A stretch of 64,000 bases of DNA from Mycoplasmopsis agalactiae 14628 (GCF_000266865.1 NZ_AJPR01000003.1:1-64000); one strand, 5' to 3'; shown: positions 11,856 through 22,608, numbered from the stretch's first letter. Numbers and translations are program-made. Notes: generated from the sequence alone by a model not told the origin.

Positions 11856-13802
11856 CTATCAAATTTTTACACGTTTATTTTTAGGCAATCACATTTTGTC
11901 ACTAGATTTAACATTAAATGCTTTGTAAAATTCATCGCTATTTTGAATTTGTATGTTTGCTCTTAATTTTGCTGGAGCATGTACATCAGTTGCAAGTAAT
12001 AATTTTGCACTTTCAGGCTTATATTTGCTCTTTCATATTACTGCAAAGCTTGTAAAAAAGTCTTTTATGTCATTTTCCTTATTAAGCATTGCAGCTTCTA
12101 AAGCACATGAAAATCCGCCAGCATCTGCTATATTTTCTGATACAGTTAAAGTACCATTGCATTTGCCATATTCAGTTGTTTTATTGTCAAATAAGGCAAT
12201 CATGTCTTTAGCTTTCTTTTGGAATGCTTTATAGTCTTTTTCACTTCATCATAAGTTTAGATTACCTTTTTCATCAAACTGAGCACCATTGTTATCAAAA
12301 GCGTGACTAATTTCATGAGCAATAACAGCCCCTATACCACCATAATTTGTCGCTTCTGACTGTTTTATAGAGTAAAACGGCTCATTTAATATTCCAGCAG
12401 GGAAAACAATATGGTTCATAAAAGGATTGTAATAAGCATTTACTTCAGCAGGAGACATGCTTCAGTAATTTCTATTAATTGGCTGTAAATATTGACTAAA
12501 TTCTCATGTGTTTTTAACAACAAGATAATCAAGTGCATTTTTTAATAAATTATCTCTTTTAAAGAATTTATTGCTTATTTTAACTTGTTCATAAAATGGT
12601 TGAATTTCTTCAGGATAGCCTATATGAACACCTAAAGCTTCTAGTTTAACTATCGCCTTTTCTTTGGTACTTTTACTTAGTCAGTCATTTTTCAAAAGAC
12701 GGTCTCTATAAATACCAATCATTTTAGCAACCATTTGTTCAACATTTTCTTTAGCTTTTTCACCAAATGTTTTTTTGGCAAAATATGTGCCAAATGGAAT
12801 TTTGAACTTGTTATAAGCAACATAGAAGGCATGTTTTTCTTTAGTCATTGGACTATCTTGCCCTGTTAGTGCTCTATCGTATTCGCCAGCAATAATTCTT
12901 GATTCATCATTTAAGTGACCTGAGAATTGAATAATAGTTTTTAAGAACATTCAAGACTTAAGATTTTCGAAATTTTCATCATTAAAAACTTTGTCAATGT
13001 TTTCTAAAAATTTAGGATAAAGTACAATTATTTTATCAACAACATTAGTAATTTTTTTAGCATTTTTGTTAACTAAATTTTCCGCAATAGCCTTTAAATC
13101 AGCATTTTTCGAAAATGCTGCAGCATCAGTAATACTGTAAGGATTATACAGTTTAACATAGTCAGCATTTTCTTCAGCACTTGGAGAAAACTCAACTAAT
13201 GAAGCGTCAAATGCTAATGCTTGATCAACAATTTTTTCATTCTTTTGTTCATCTGAATAATAAAACTTAAGTAGTTTTAAACTCATTTCTTTAAATTTAG
13301 CAATTAATTGTTGCTTAGCAGGATGCTTATCATCATAGTATGATTTTTCAGGAAGAATTAATCCTGGGCCTGATAGGCATAATAGTTGTAATTCAACATT
13401 TTTAAAATCTTGGATAATGCCAAATTCAAAAGGAAGAACTATATCTCTAAAACGGAAGTATTTATATTTTTCAATTAACTGCTCTTTATTTTTAAGTGCC
13501 AAAATAGCCTTTAAAGTAGGCAAAATCGGCGAAACACCAAGTTTTTCTCTAGTTTCAAAATCAAAAGCCATATCAGCTAAAAGTGCATAGCTTAAAATTA
13601 CAGGATCTTTTATTCTTTTTCAGCTTATATTTTTTTCAGCTATTAAATTATGTGTTTCCTGCATTAAATCTTTTTCATTTTTATTGTGAATTTCATAAAA
13701 TGAACTTATTGATGACTTATCAGCTGGTATTTCAGCTTTTGCTAACCATTCACCATTAATACTCTCATAAAAATCGTCTTCTAATCTTATTTTTTGATTC
13801 AT
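11856..13802 (-). CDS. pepO: M13-family zinc endopeptidase (neprilysin/PepO-like)
   Basis: The protein is 648 aa, the usual size for bacterial PepO. The zinc-binding helix HEISH lies at about residues 496-500, and the third ligand motif ENIADAGG is downstream. The substrate-binding segment [18 protein letters not shown] precedes the zinc helix. There is no signal peptide or N-terminal anchor, so it is probably cytoplasmic and degrades imported peptides. Start ATG 13802 has AGGAGA at good distance. It is tightly spaced with rsmE upstream (9 bases) and ssb downstream (9 bases). Confidence 0.94.
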
Positions 13803-13811
13803 ATTATTCTC

Positions 13812-14495
13812 CTATTTATTACTTTCTCTTACATTTGAAAGCATATATAAACATGCAGTCTCTGCTCTTAAAATAGTTTTACCCAAAGATACTATAAAAC
13901 AGTTGTTTTGGAGTGCAAAATCTATTTCATCTTTTGATAATCCGCCTTCAGGGCCAATAATTAAAACGCTATTAGTTTCAATTTTATCAACTTGAGATTC
14001 AACATCTTTGTTTTCATAAGCTACATAAATTTTTTTGTCTTGATTAGACAAAATAATTTCTTCAAAAGTTGTTATTTTCTCTAGTTTTGGTAAATTGTTT
14101 CTAAAGCTTTGCTCAGCAGCATTTTTAATTATTTCGTTAAAACGGTCGATCTTTTTATTGAACTCATATTTAATGATTGTTTGATCAACAAACTTAGAAT
14201 TCATTGGAATAATTTTAGAAACTCCTAGCTCAGTTGCTTTTTGAATTAATCATTCAAAGCGCTTGATTTTAATAACAGGAGCTGCCAAAATGACTTCATT
14301 TAAATATTCATGATTTATATTCATCTCTTGAATAATTTTTGCCTTATTGCTTTCTAAAGAGCATTCATAAAACTTACCTAAGTAATTGCATAAAAAGTGT
14401 TCATTTGCTAGTCGTGCACTTTTTATGTGTTTGATTATTTTTTCATCAAGAATGAAGTAATCATTTTCCCTTGTATTAACAAAAAATCGATGCAT
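13812..14495 (-). CDS. rsmE: 16S rRNA m3U1498 methyltransferase RsmE
   Basis: The protein is 227 aa, a SPOUT-fold methyltransferase for 16S rRNA. It begins MHRFFV, as RsmE proteins do, has KRFEWLIQKATELGV for the conserved 'k.dr.e..i.KatELGv' segment, and ends with IGPEGGLSKDEIDF and LGKTILRAETA, the knotted SAM-binding loops. It is the first gene of the minus-strand run rsmE-pepO-ssb. The upstream 480-base gap probably holds its promoter. Confidence 0.94.
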
Positions 14496-14978
14496 TTTCC
14501 CTTTCTGAGATTAACTTAAGTTATATACTTAATTCAATTATATATATAAATATTTCAATATATTAAAACTCTTGTGTTAAATAAGAGCAAACTTGTTAAA
14601 TTGATATTAATCTTGCTTTATTACCTTGTGATTTTGTTATTGTTTTTTTATAAACTTAATCAGCTCTTATTTAACTTGTTTCATATTTTTTAGCTGTTTT
14701 ATTTACATATAAATGATAGTTTGATGAACTTATTATGAATAATTGTGGCCTACTAAAAAATAATGAGAATTACCAAAAATACTATAAAACAGGACTGAAA
14801 GTCAAGCTATTAGAATATTAATAGTTTCTTGTAGTAAATCGCAACTAGCATAAAGCAAACTAAATTTTGACTATGCATTAAGCTTTAATTCATATGCTAC
14901 TAGTATGTTTATTTCCACAAATTTGTTGCTTAATGCTGTTTTATAGGATAATAAATATGCTTATAAAGGAAGATTCTA
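14496..14978. other. Divergent intergenic region with a long inverted repeat
   Basis: No gene is seen. It lies between rsmE (minus) and the GcvH-like gene (plus) and must carry both promoters. The arms GTTAAATAAGAGC (14576-14588) and GCTCTTATTTAAC (14663-14675) are exact inverted copies, 74 bases apart. Two copies of the dispersed motif CTATAAAACAG lie at 14782-14792 (plus) and 14936-14946 (minus). Confidence 0.6.
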
Positions 14979-15356
14979 ATGAAAAAATTAATTGATAAAT
15001 TTACGATTGAATATTTAAATGATAAAAATGAGTATCTTTTAAGACTAACTCCTGATGCACAAGATGAAATTAGTTCAATTAGTGAGTTGAATATAATGGT
15101 AAAAGAAGGCTCAACCTTAGATCAAAATGAATTATTAATGGCGCTTAAAACAAATAAAAATGAACTATCATTTAAAATGCCAATCAAAGCAGTTATTGCA
15201 AAAATAAATGAAAAAGCTATTCAAAATCCATCATTAGTTTTATCAGTATATGATGATGAAAACTGAATTGTGCTTTTAAAAGATATTAATAAGGAAGAGT
15301 ATGACAAACTAGAAGAGTTTGCAATGTGAGATAGATATCAATCATTAATAGGATAA
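14979..15356 (+). CDS. gcvH: GcvH-like lipoyl-domain protein
   Basis: The protein is 125 aa and has the H-protein layout: 'LTPDAQDEISSISELN' matches the 'T.yAq..LGdi..v.lP' strand, and ALKTNKNELSFKMPIKAVI aligns with the lipoyl-lysine hairpin. The aligned modifiable residue is Lys60. The usual E-S-V-K-A around the lysine has become L-K-T-N-K-N, so substrate preference may differ. No glycine-cleavage genes are nearby. In mollicutes, GcvH-like proteins occur outside glycine cleavage, in some species with lipoate ligase, macrodomain and sirtuin genes; none of those is in this window. The Shine-Dalgarno is weak (AAAGGAAG). It is followed by a decayed Fic gene. Confidence 0.75.
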
Positions 15357-15414
15357 TTAAAAAAATAAAGGAAAATTTTATTGAATAGGAACACGAAATA
15401 GAATTAAGTAAAAA

Positions 15415-15666
15415 ATGCTTTATGAAATTGTGTGATAAGGGAATCCTGGATACTTTTGAAATTGGTACATTTAAATGCTTATATCGAATTCATTAATATG
15501 TTTTCCAAGATGTTTTTGAATTTGCAGGTAAACAGAGAGCAATTAAGCATCAATACATCTGAACTTAAAGATTTATTAAGAAAACACTTAGCAGACAAAA
15601 TCAATGATAGAAATACTTTTTGCTAAATGCATAGCCAAATCTTATGAATATGAGGCTATAAAATAA
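15415..15666 (+). pseudogene. Decayed Fic-family gene with the catalytic core deleted
   Basis: From ATG 15415 the frame reads W*GNPGYFEIGTF, then LYRIH*YVFQDVFEFAGKQR. This is the N-terminal half of a Fic domain with two stop codons (TAA at 15436 and again after RIH). Another frame then gives LADKINDRNTF, which resembles the extreme C-terminal part of Fic proteins. The central loop with HPFxxGNGR, needed for AMP transfer, is missing. I read this as a remnant with point mutations and an internal deletion. The gene would have followed the GcvH-like gene on the same strand. Confidence 0.7.
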
Positions 15667-15703
15667 AAATTTAATTTAAACTTTAAAACAATATAAATGA
15701 AAT

Positions 15704-15749
15704 AAAAAATGCATCTATGGCTGTTTTATAGCCTTAAAGATGCATTTTT
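15704..15749. terminator. Bidirectional terminator between the Fic remnant and ftsZ
   Basis: AAAAAATGCATCT pairs with AGATGCATTTTT (15739-15749). An inner GGCT/AGCC pair encloses one copy of the dispersed CTATAAAACAG motif (15721-15731, minus). It serves the minus-strand ftsZ operon and possibly the plus-strand genes. Confidence 0.75.
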
Positions 15750-15762
15750 CTACTTGCTTGTT

Positions 15763-16905
15763 CTACTTAAAAAATTCAGGAATTAAATCAGAATTTTGTT
15801 CCAAGATTTTTTCATTTTTTGTAACAACTTGATCATATTCATCAGTGTTTTCTACATTGATGATATTAGATTGCTCATACATTAAAGGACTGTGTCTGTT
15901 GCTCTTTAATTTATTATGAAACTCTATGCTACTGTGCATTTCGCCTTGACCAGCTATAATGCCAATTGTGAAAAAATCTTCTCTTTCATCTGTTCAATCA
16001 TCATTTATAATGCCAAATTTAATGTGAGTATCAGAACCAAAGTGTTCCTTTAATAGTTCTATAGCTTCATTAATTTCTGTTAATGTACCTTTTGAATCTA
16101 TATGGAATGACACTAATAGGTTTTTGTAACTATTATTGCTTTTTATTTCACTTATATTGTCACTGATAACTTCTTCAACAGCTTTTTTAACCTTGTCAGT
16201 TCCACTGGTTTTGGCATAGCCAATAAAAGTATTTTGACCATTTTCCAAAACATTTTTTAAATCGTGAAAGTCAACATTAATAAATCAGCTTAAATTAAGA
16301 ATGTCAATTACATTTTTTATAAGATTTTTTAGCTTCTTATCAGCCATTCTCATAGCCATATTTAGTGGAAAGTCTTTGTATGTTTCCAAAATTTGTTGAT
16401 TTGATACTAGAGAGTAAGAATTAGTATAATTTTTAATTTCACTTATTCCAGATAAAGCAATACTTTTTTTAATTTCCCCTTCCATGTCAAAAGGTGTTGT
16501 TAAAATTGCGATTGTCAAAATACCCATTTTCTTAGCTATATCCGCTATAACTGGTGTTGCTCCTGTACCAGTTCCACCACCAAGGCCTGCTGCTAGGATC
16601 AAGACATTTGTGTCTGCTAAAATTTCTTTGATTTGATCAATAGAATTTAAGGCACACTCTTTACCAACCTTAGGGTCTCCGCCAGCACCGCATCCATTAT
16701 AGATTGGATTAGCTAATAGCAATTTATTTTGACATTTATTTCTGTTATCTTGCAGGTGTTGTGAATCAGTATTAATTGCTCAAAACTCGATTGTTGAACT
16801 ATCAAATTCATCATCAGCAATAATGTTGTTAATTGCATTATTACCAGCACCGCCGATTCCAAAAACTTTAACCTTTAAACTTGGAAAAACTGTTGAATCG
16901 TTCAT
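15763..16905 (-). CDS. ftsZ: Cell division GTPase FtsZ
   Basis: The protein is 380 aa, the tubulin-like GTPase that forms the division ring. The N-terminus has VKVFGIGGAGNNAIN, the tubulin signature GGGTGTG is at about residues 109-115, and the T7 region follows. The C-terminus ends DLIPEFFK, close to the conserved FtsZ tail peptide (D-I-P-x-F-hydrophobic) that binds FtsA. This supports a working FtsA partner upstream. Start ATG 16905 follows AAAGGAGAATCGGTC. It is the last gene of the mraZ operon and ends 14 bases before the terminator. Confidence 0.97.
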
Positions 16906-16941
16906 GACCGATTCTCCTTTTTTATAGAGTTATTTATAAAA

Positions 16942-18159
16942 TTATGCATTAACTGATTTTTGAAATGATTTTAAAATTTTGCTTATTCCAGGTGTCTTTG
17001 CTTTGTATAAAGGAATAGTATTTAAAAGTTCTAAAGTACTACTTATTTTTGGTAAATTATCACTAGCCAAGTGAGCTGCGCCAACAAAGTATTTTTTAGT
17101 TCCAAATATAAGCATGTCAGTATTTTCTGCTTTAATTACTGAATAGCCGCTTATTTCCTTTTTCAAAATGTGCGACACAAAGTCTGCATTTTTACCATTT
17201 ACTTGAATTTCTATATCAGGATAAGCAATATTATCTTCTAATAATGCTTTAATTTCCTTTGATACTTCAGTAACAATGTTTTTTAATACAACTAAAATTC
17301 TTTCTTCTAGATTATTTTCATTTAAGGAAGTGTACAAATCGTAATTTTTAACTACGGAGTTAATTAACAAATCAAAATTATGTAAACTAACATTGGCTTG
17401 TTTTGAAAATATGTCATTCATTCTTTTGATGTCTAAAACATATTTTTTGTAAAAAAATGGACTATTATTAACAACACCAAGAAAACTTACAAAATTTCAA
17501 GAAAAGTTAACTATAAATTTGAATTTGTTGTCCAGTTTGCCAATATTTAAGCATTCTGATTCTAGAAATACTTTTTTAATATCAAAACTGGCATTTTTTA
17601 AGCTTTTAAGCAAATTAACTGCAAATGAATCAGGACTAAGAGTAATTAATAATTGATTAGTTACTAACTTCTTGCCTTCTTTTTCATATGGCATTTGAAC
17701 ATATTCTTTTGAATAATTATTCTCTGAATAAACTGTATATAAGAATGTTTTGTTGCTTATAATAAAATCATCAGAGACTAAATTCTTTTTATTAATTTCC
17801 TCATGATACTGATTTATAGTACTATCTGTCACTTTGCCTTCAGCAAGATCAATAGTAATATAATCATTTTTAATCTGTAAGCTTTTTTCTTTATAACCTA
17901 CATATTTATCAGCTAGAATTAATGAATATTCAATTGAATATTTACTTTTTTTGCTTAAAGTTGATAGCTTAGAGTTTAAATCAGATTTGATTTCATTAAT
18001 TTTTGACTTTAATTTACTAATATCATTAAAGTCATAGCTATATGACTTTTGATATACTGGAATGTAGCGAGTTCCAAGAAATGAAAGCACAACTAATTCA
18101 ATTTCTTTTTCACTAAGATAAAATGCACCAAAATAGTTGTGTTTTTTAGAAACTTTCAT
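16942..18159 (-). CDS. FtsA-like division protein (in the ftsA position of the operon)
   Basis: The protein is 405 aa and lies between rsmH and ftsZ, the place of ftsA and of the diverged mollicute gene MG223. Sequence similarity to FtsA is weak by eye, but an actin-fold pattern is plausible: an N-terminal beta segment (YFGAFYLSEKEIELVVLS), a mid-protein turn, and a C-terminal basic helix (GISKILKSFQKSV) like FtsA's membrane-targeting helix. Role by context: links FtsZ to the membrane. Start ATG 18159 has AAAAGGAGAGTAGC upstream. Assignment rests mostly on position. Confidence 0.7.
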
Positions 18160-18192
18160 GCTACTCTCCTTTTTAATTTGTTAAATAAAATC

Positions 18193-19095
18193 CTAAATTA
18201 ATTTAGTTAATACTCTTAACTTTGCGCTCCTTGATCTGTTATTTTCGCTAATTTCTGATTTTGAAGGACTATAAACCTTAACAATGTAATTTTTTTCTTC
18301 CTTAATAGGCATTTTTGAAGGATGCTTACTTTTAATTAAGTTCCCAAAAAATTTCTTAATGATAGAGTCTTCTAATGAATGAAATGTAATGATTGCTAAA
18401 CTTGAGTCTTTTTTTAACAAATTTAGCGTCTGCACAAGCATAGAATTAATTGAACTAAACTCATTGTTTACTTCAATCCTAATAGCCTGAAAAACAGCCT
18501 TGCACGGATTTTTTAGACTTAGTAATTTAGCAGGATATGCTGATTTTATTACTTCGGCTAATTCTAGTGTTGTATTAATTGGCCTATTTTTTATAATGGC
18601 ATTCGCAACTTGCTTTGCAAGCTTTACCTCTGCGTAGTTATAAAAGATAGTAACTAACTCATCTTCACTATAATTATTGACTACAAAATGAGCATCAAGA
18701 GCTTGATTAGTATTCATTCTCATATCTAATCTAGCATCCTTACTATAACTAAAGCCTCTTTCAGCATTATCAACCTGTGGGCTAGAAATTCCTAAATCTA
18801 CTAATATACCATCAACAGCATTAATATTCAACTTTGCTAATTCATCTGCTACATTGTTAAAATCAGAATGAATTAATTGAAAATTAGAGCCAATTTTGCT
18901 TAATCTTTTTCGACTCTCTTCTATCGCAAAAAGATCTTTGTCAAAACCAACTAGTAAACCATTTTTTAGTTTTTTTAGTATCTCCGAAGAATGACCACCC
19001 ATACCAACAGTAAGGTCTAAATAAATTCCATCACTTTTGATATTTAAAGATTCAATTGCTTCTTTTAATAAAATCGGTATATGCTTATTTTCCAT
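18193..19095 (-). CDS. rsmH: 16S rRNA m4C1402 methyltransferase RsmH (MraW)
   Basis: The protein is 300 aa. It opens HIPILLKEAIESL and carries the SAM-binding LTVGMGGHS motif, the ILVDLGISSPQVD and RGFSYSKDARLDMRM stretches, and a C-terminal ITFHSLEDSIIKKFF and RSAKLRVL, all typical of MraW. Its start codon is one base after the mraZ stop, indicating translational coupling. Confidence 0.97.
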   Translation of the reverse strand: MENKHIPILLKEAIESLNIKSDGIYLDLTVGMGGHSSEILKKLKNGLLVGFDKDLFAIEESRKRLSKIGSNFQLIHSDFNNVADELAKLNINAVDGILVDLGISSPQVDNAERGFSYSKDARLDMRMNTNQALDAHFVVNNYSEDELVTIFYNYAEVKLAKQVANAIIKNRPINTTLELAEVIKSAYPAKLLSLKNPCKAVFQAIRIEVNNEFSSINSMLVQTLNLLKKDSSLAIITFHSLEDSIIKKFFGNLIKSKHPSKMPIKEEKNYIVKVYSPSKSEISENNRSRSAKLRVLTKLI

Positions 19096-19096
19096 C

Positions 19097-19525
19097 TTAG
19101 TTTTTTTCTGCTAACTTAGCTGCTGCATTAGCAACTGAGTCTTTATCTAATTCATTTTCATACTTTGCATACTGTTCTACACTTCATAATTCAACTAAAT
19201 CACCAACGCCGATAAGTAGAACTTCTTTTTGGATAGCTGCATGGACTAAAAATTGTTTTGGGATTGTAAAGCGTCCTTGTGAATCAAGTTCAATTTCTTG
19301 ACTTTTTCCAAGTCATGCTCTTCTTATTAAACGTGCTTCTGAACTAAACTGGCTTTGAGCAATTAATTTATTGCTAAAAGCCATAAAAGTTTCTTCGCTT
19401 CTTAGTTCAATAACATCGTCCAGGCCAATTGTGATATAGAACTTGCTCCCTAAACTATCTCTTAATTTAGATGGAATTGCAATTCTATTTTTATCATCAA
19501 TAGTCCGCGTAAATTCACCAAACAT
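19097..19525 (-). CDS. mraZ: Transcriptional regulator MraZ
   Basis: The protein is 142 aa with two AbrB-like swapped-hairpin halves: FGEFTRTIDDKNRIAIPSKL and the second-half counterpart around EIELDSQGRFTIPKQFL. I chose ATG 19525 (MFGEF), the family's standard start; GGAGG lies about nine bases upstream, overlapping the operator repeats. In mollicutes MraZ has been reported to act on its own operon, in some cases as an activator. It heads mraZ-rsmH-ftsA-like-ftsZ. Confidence 0.95.
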
Positions 19526-19566
19526 ATTCCACATTCCTCCACTATCCACCACTATTATACACTTTT
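19526..19566 (-). promoter_or_regulatory. MraZ-box direct repeats and -10 box of the division operon
   Basis: On the minus strand the leader reads AAAGTGTATA, ATAGTGGTGG, ATAGTGGAGG, AATGTGG: four (A)GTG-containing units spaced 10 bases apart. Known MraZ boxes are direct repeats of AAAGTG(G/T). The first unit (19560-19565) abuts the TATAAT at 19554-19559 and the third contains the Shine-Dalgarno. MraZ binding would cover the -10, the 5' end and the ribosome-binding site. Confidence 0.7.
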
Positions 19567-19645
19567 GCGTTTTTATTAAAATAATAAAAATAACTAATGC
19601 AGTTTTTGTGATTTTTTAAAAAAATCCTACAACAGTACAAAAAAA

Positions 19646-19682
19646 CAAAACAGATTGGCTGTTTTTCAATCTGTCTTGTTTG
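19646..19682 (-). terminator. Terminator of ktrA
   Basis: ACAGATTG (19650-19657) pairs with CAATCTGT (19667-19674), flanked by ACAA/TTGT. On the minus strand it ends in a T-rich run. A CTATAAAACAG copy (19713-19723, inside GCCT..AGGC) sits between this and the ktrA stop. Confidence 0.65.
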
Positions 19683-19732
19683 CTTATGAAGTTATGAAAA
19701 ATACTAATTAGCCTATAAAACAGGCTTATAAA

Positions 19733-20401
19733 TTATTTATTTAGCTCAGCAAGCATGACGGTAACATCTTCTACTTTACCAATTAAAGTTAGTAAATCAC
19801 CTCTTTCTAATGTTGTAAGACCGCTTGGCAAAATGCTTCTTGCTCCCCTTTTTATTAAAACAACACTTACACCAAGGTCTCTGAACTTAATTTCTTTAAT
19901 TGGCTTGCCTTCATAAAACTGAGAATTTAAGGATGTTGTTCCCATAACAAAGTTGTCACCTATTTCTTGCAAGTTTTGACTAAAACGCATAAAATTAGGG
20001 TTAGCAGCTATTAAAGCAGTTCTTACTCCCGCTTCATATTCAGGCTGAATAATTACATTTGCACCAATTTGTTTTAAAACTCTGGCATGAGTTTTAGATT
20101 TAGCTCTAACAATTAAGTTTTTAACATCAAGCTCTAATAATGCAGCTACTATTTCAATGTTATCCGAAACAGCAACTACCACTGTGTCCATTTCAGTTAT
20201 ATTCAAGGCTTTTAAGGCTTTGATATTTGTAGCATCAGCTACAACTATTTTTTGCGCTACATCCTTATATTCATTTAAAACTTGTTCATCGCTATCAACT
20301 AGCAAAAGTGAACAATTCATTTTTGCTAGTTGCCCAATAACAGCGCTACCGAAACGCCCAGTACCTATAATGCAAATGTCTTGGTTTCTTTTTCTAGCCA
20401 T
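19733..20401 (-). CDS. ktrA: Potassium uptake regulatory subunit KtrA/TrkA
   Basis: The protein is 222 aa: an RCK domain with the Rossmann nucleotide-binding motif GTGRFGSAV at about residues 13-21, an acidic residue at the end of beta-2 (LLVDSDE), and a C-terminal TrkA-C ligand-binding half. It sits on the cytoplasmic face of the KtrB channel and gates potassium flow with ATP/ADP or NAD(H). ktrB is divergent, 174 bases away, so the pair shares a control region. Confidence 0.93.
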   Translation of the reverse strand: MARKRNQDICIIGTGRFGSAVIGQLAKMNCSLLLVDSDEQVLNEYKDVAQKIVVADATNIKALKALNITEMDTVVVAVSDNIEIVAALLELDVKNLIVRAKSKTHARVLKQIGANVIIQPEYEAGVRTALIAANPNFMRFSQNLQEIGDNFVMGTTSLNSQFYEGKPIKEIKFRDLGVSVVLIKRGARSILPSGLTTLERGDLLTLIGKVEDVTVMLAELNK

Positions 20402-20575
20402 AAATTACCGCCTAAAATAAATAAATATAATAATAATATTATACCTTTTCATAAATATATTAAACTTGATAATTACTTAGTTAAAATTGCTGCATAAAAT
20501 GATTAATTAATACATATAATTAAAATGTATAATTTAATATTATTATGCTTGCATACTATTTGGCGGTTAAATAAG
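20402..20575. promoter_or_regulatory. Divergent promoter region between ktrA and ktrB
   Basis: A 174-base A/T-rich gap lies between divergently oriented genes and must contain both promoters. A TATAAT-like box is present around 20527-20532 reading plus. No operator repeat or riboswitch-like element (such as the c-di-AMP ydaO fold) is apparent. Confidence 0.4.
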
Positions 20576-22135
20576 ATGAGATCAAAGAAATTTGCCTACC
20601 GGTGAAGGAATAGCAAAATTAGAAGCTTTTTTAAAAAGATTAGATTATGAACTAAGAATGGTACAAAAGTTAAATTTATTTTATTAATGTATGCCTTAGT
20701 AGTTCTAATAATCACTCTTTTTTTACATAGCAAAATAACTCATAATCTTGATTATGTTGCAGAAAACAAAATAACTTTTTGGGATGCCTTTTTTACAACT
20801 TGCAGTGCTTTTAGTAACACTGGATTAGTTAGCCATCCTACATATAAGGCCTGAAATATGTTTGGCCAGAGTTTAATTGCTATTGCTGCTCTTTTAGGCG
20901 GTTTTGGGCTTTTTGCGCTGAAAATATTTTTAATTAATGTTATTTTTATGAAAGGTCATGTAAGCCTAAGTGATGTTGAATTAGTTTCATATGAAAGAGG
21001 GCATTCTGACTTTTTCAAAAACAAAAGAATGATTATTGATTCAATGATCTTTTTGATGGTTACTTTGCTTCTAGCTAGCATCGGCTTATCATTTTATTTT
21101 TACTATGTAAGTCCAAAAACTGAATTAGCGCACTTAAGAGAAGTAGTAGGCAATAATAGTGCCAACTTTGATAATCCATATCATAACTGAAGTCATAGTT
21201 TTAGATTTGGCATTTTTCATGCAATAAGTGCTATTAATAACGCTGGCTTTGACATAATTGGTGACAACTCACTAATGCCATATTATAAAAATATTGGCTT
21301 GCAAGTTATTATTATGACGCTGTTTTTAATTGGTGGTATAGGCTATCCAGTTATTCACGATGTGCTTAATTACATAAGAATTAAAAGTATTAATAAAAAT
21401 GCATATTACAATTGAAGCTTATTTACTAAGATCTCAGTTGTTACCTATTTAATAGTCACTTTATTTGGTTTTATTTTTGCTATATCATTTGAATTATCAT
21501 CTAATGATTCAATTTTTAAGTCTAATTTACAGTACTATGGGAATAATGCCTACAAAACTTGATCACTATTATTTATGGTTATATCAACTCGTAGTGCTGG
21601 ATTTTCAACTCTAAATTTACATTTATTATCTGAGCCAACATTATGAGTTTTAGGCACATTAATGTTCATCGGAGCTGCTCCAGCTTCTACTGGTGGCGGT
21701 ATTAGAACTACTACATTTGCAATTTTATTTTTATTAGTTATAAGTAAGGTTTTTGGAAGGCCAAATGTTAGAGCATTCAAACGCCAAGTTGATAGCGATA
21801 CTGTTAAAATGAGTACAATAGTTTCTACTATAAGTGTTGTTTTAGTTGGTTTTGTTTCACTGGTTGTAATGTCAAGCTTTGATAACTTCAGTGGCTTAAT
21901 TCCAAGAGCAAAATATAGTGCTACTCATGTATTTTTTGAAGTATTTTCAGCTTTTGGAACTTCTGGCTTAACAACTGGAATTACCAGCTCATTAAACGTT
22001 GGTTCAAAAATTGTATTAAGCATTTTAATGTTCATTGGTCAATTTGGAGTAAGCAGTAGTGTTTTAATATGAACTAGCAAGAAAAATTATGCTTATAAAT
22101 ACAATTACATTTCTGAATCAGTTACAATTGGTTAA
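20576..22135 (+). CDS. ktrB: Potassium channel subunit KtrB/TrkH
   Basis: The protein is 519 aa with about eight to ten membrane segments and four selectivity-filter-like loops: FFTTCSAFSNTGL, FHAISAINNAGFDI, STRSAGFSTLN and FSAFGTSGLTTG. Each has the single-filter glycine expected of the KtrB/TrkH superfamily. The N-terminus is strongly basic (KKIRLWTKNG). I chose ATG 20576; the Shine-Dalgarno is weak. The next gene starts 11 bases downstream after AAAGGAGAG and is probably co-transcribed. Confidence 0.92.
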
Positions 22136-22146
22136 AGGAGAGTTTT

Positions 22147-22599
22147 ATGGATGGCATAAATATTGACAAATTAAATAGATTTGCTGCATATTCTAGAAAC
22201 AAAAAATTTCTCTATTCTGCCTATTTTATAGGCTTATTAGTTTTTTTGTATACTGTAGCAGTTATTATTACGCTTTTAGTTTATCGCAAATGAACTAATG
22301 TTACACTTGGCTTAATTATTTCTCTTTCAGTGATAGCTTTTGTTTGAATTGTGCTGCTTGGGCCTATTTTGCAACTGCTTAGTTTATCATTTGTGGCTTT
22401 TAGAGCACTAGAAGATGATCCAAATCCTTGAAGAAGTAAAAAGCCATATTTATGATTACTTAATTTCCAAGCATTTTTTGCCTTTTATGCCTATAATCTA
22501 ATCAATAAAAAACAAAATTGATTTACAAAAGATGAAAAACAAAAGTTGGTTACTTGGTTATTTAATCAGGATGACAATGTGAGTTTAAGAAGCAAATAA
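22147..22599 (+). CDS. Small membrane protein downstream of ktrB, unknown function
   Basis: The protein is 150 aa with two strong hydrophobic helices (about residues 23-43 and 52-75) and a Trp-rich, basic C-terminal half in which most Trp codons are TGA. Start ATG 22147 is preceded by AAAGGAGAG that overlaps the ktrB stop. Co-expression with the potassium channel is likely; a role in potassium transport is only a guess from position. Confidence 0.8.
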
Positions 22600-22608
22600 A
22601 ATAATAAA

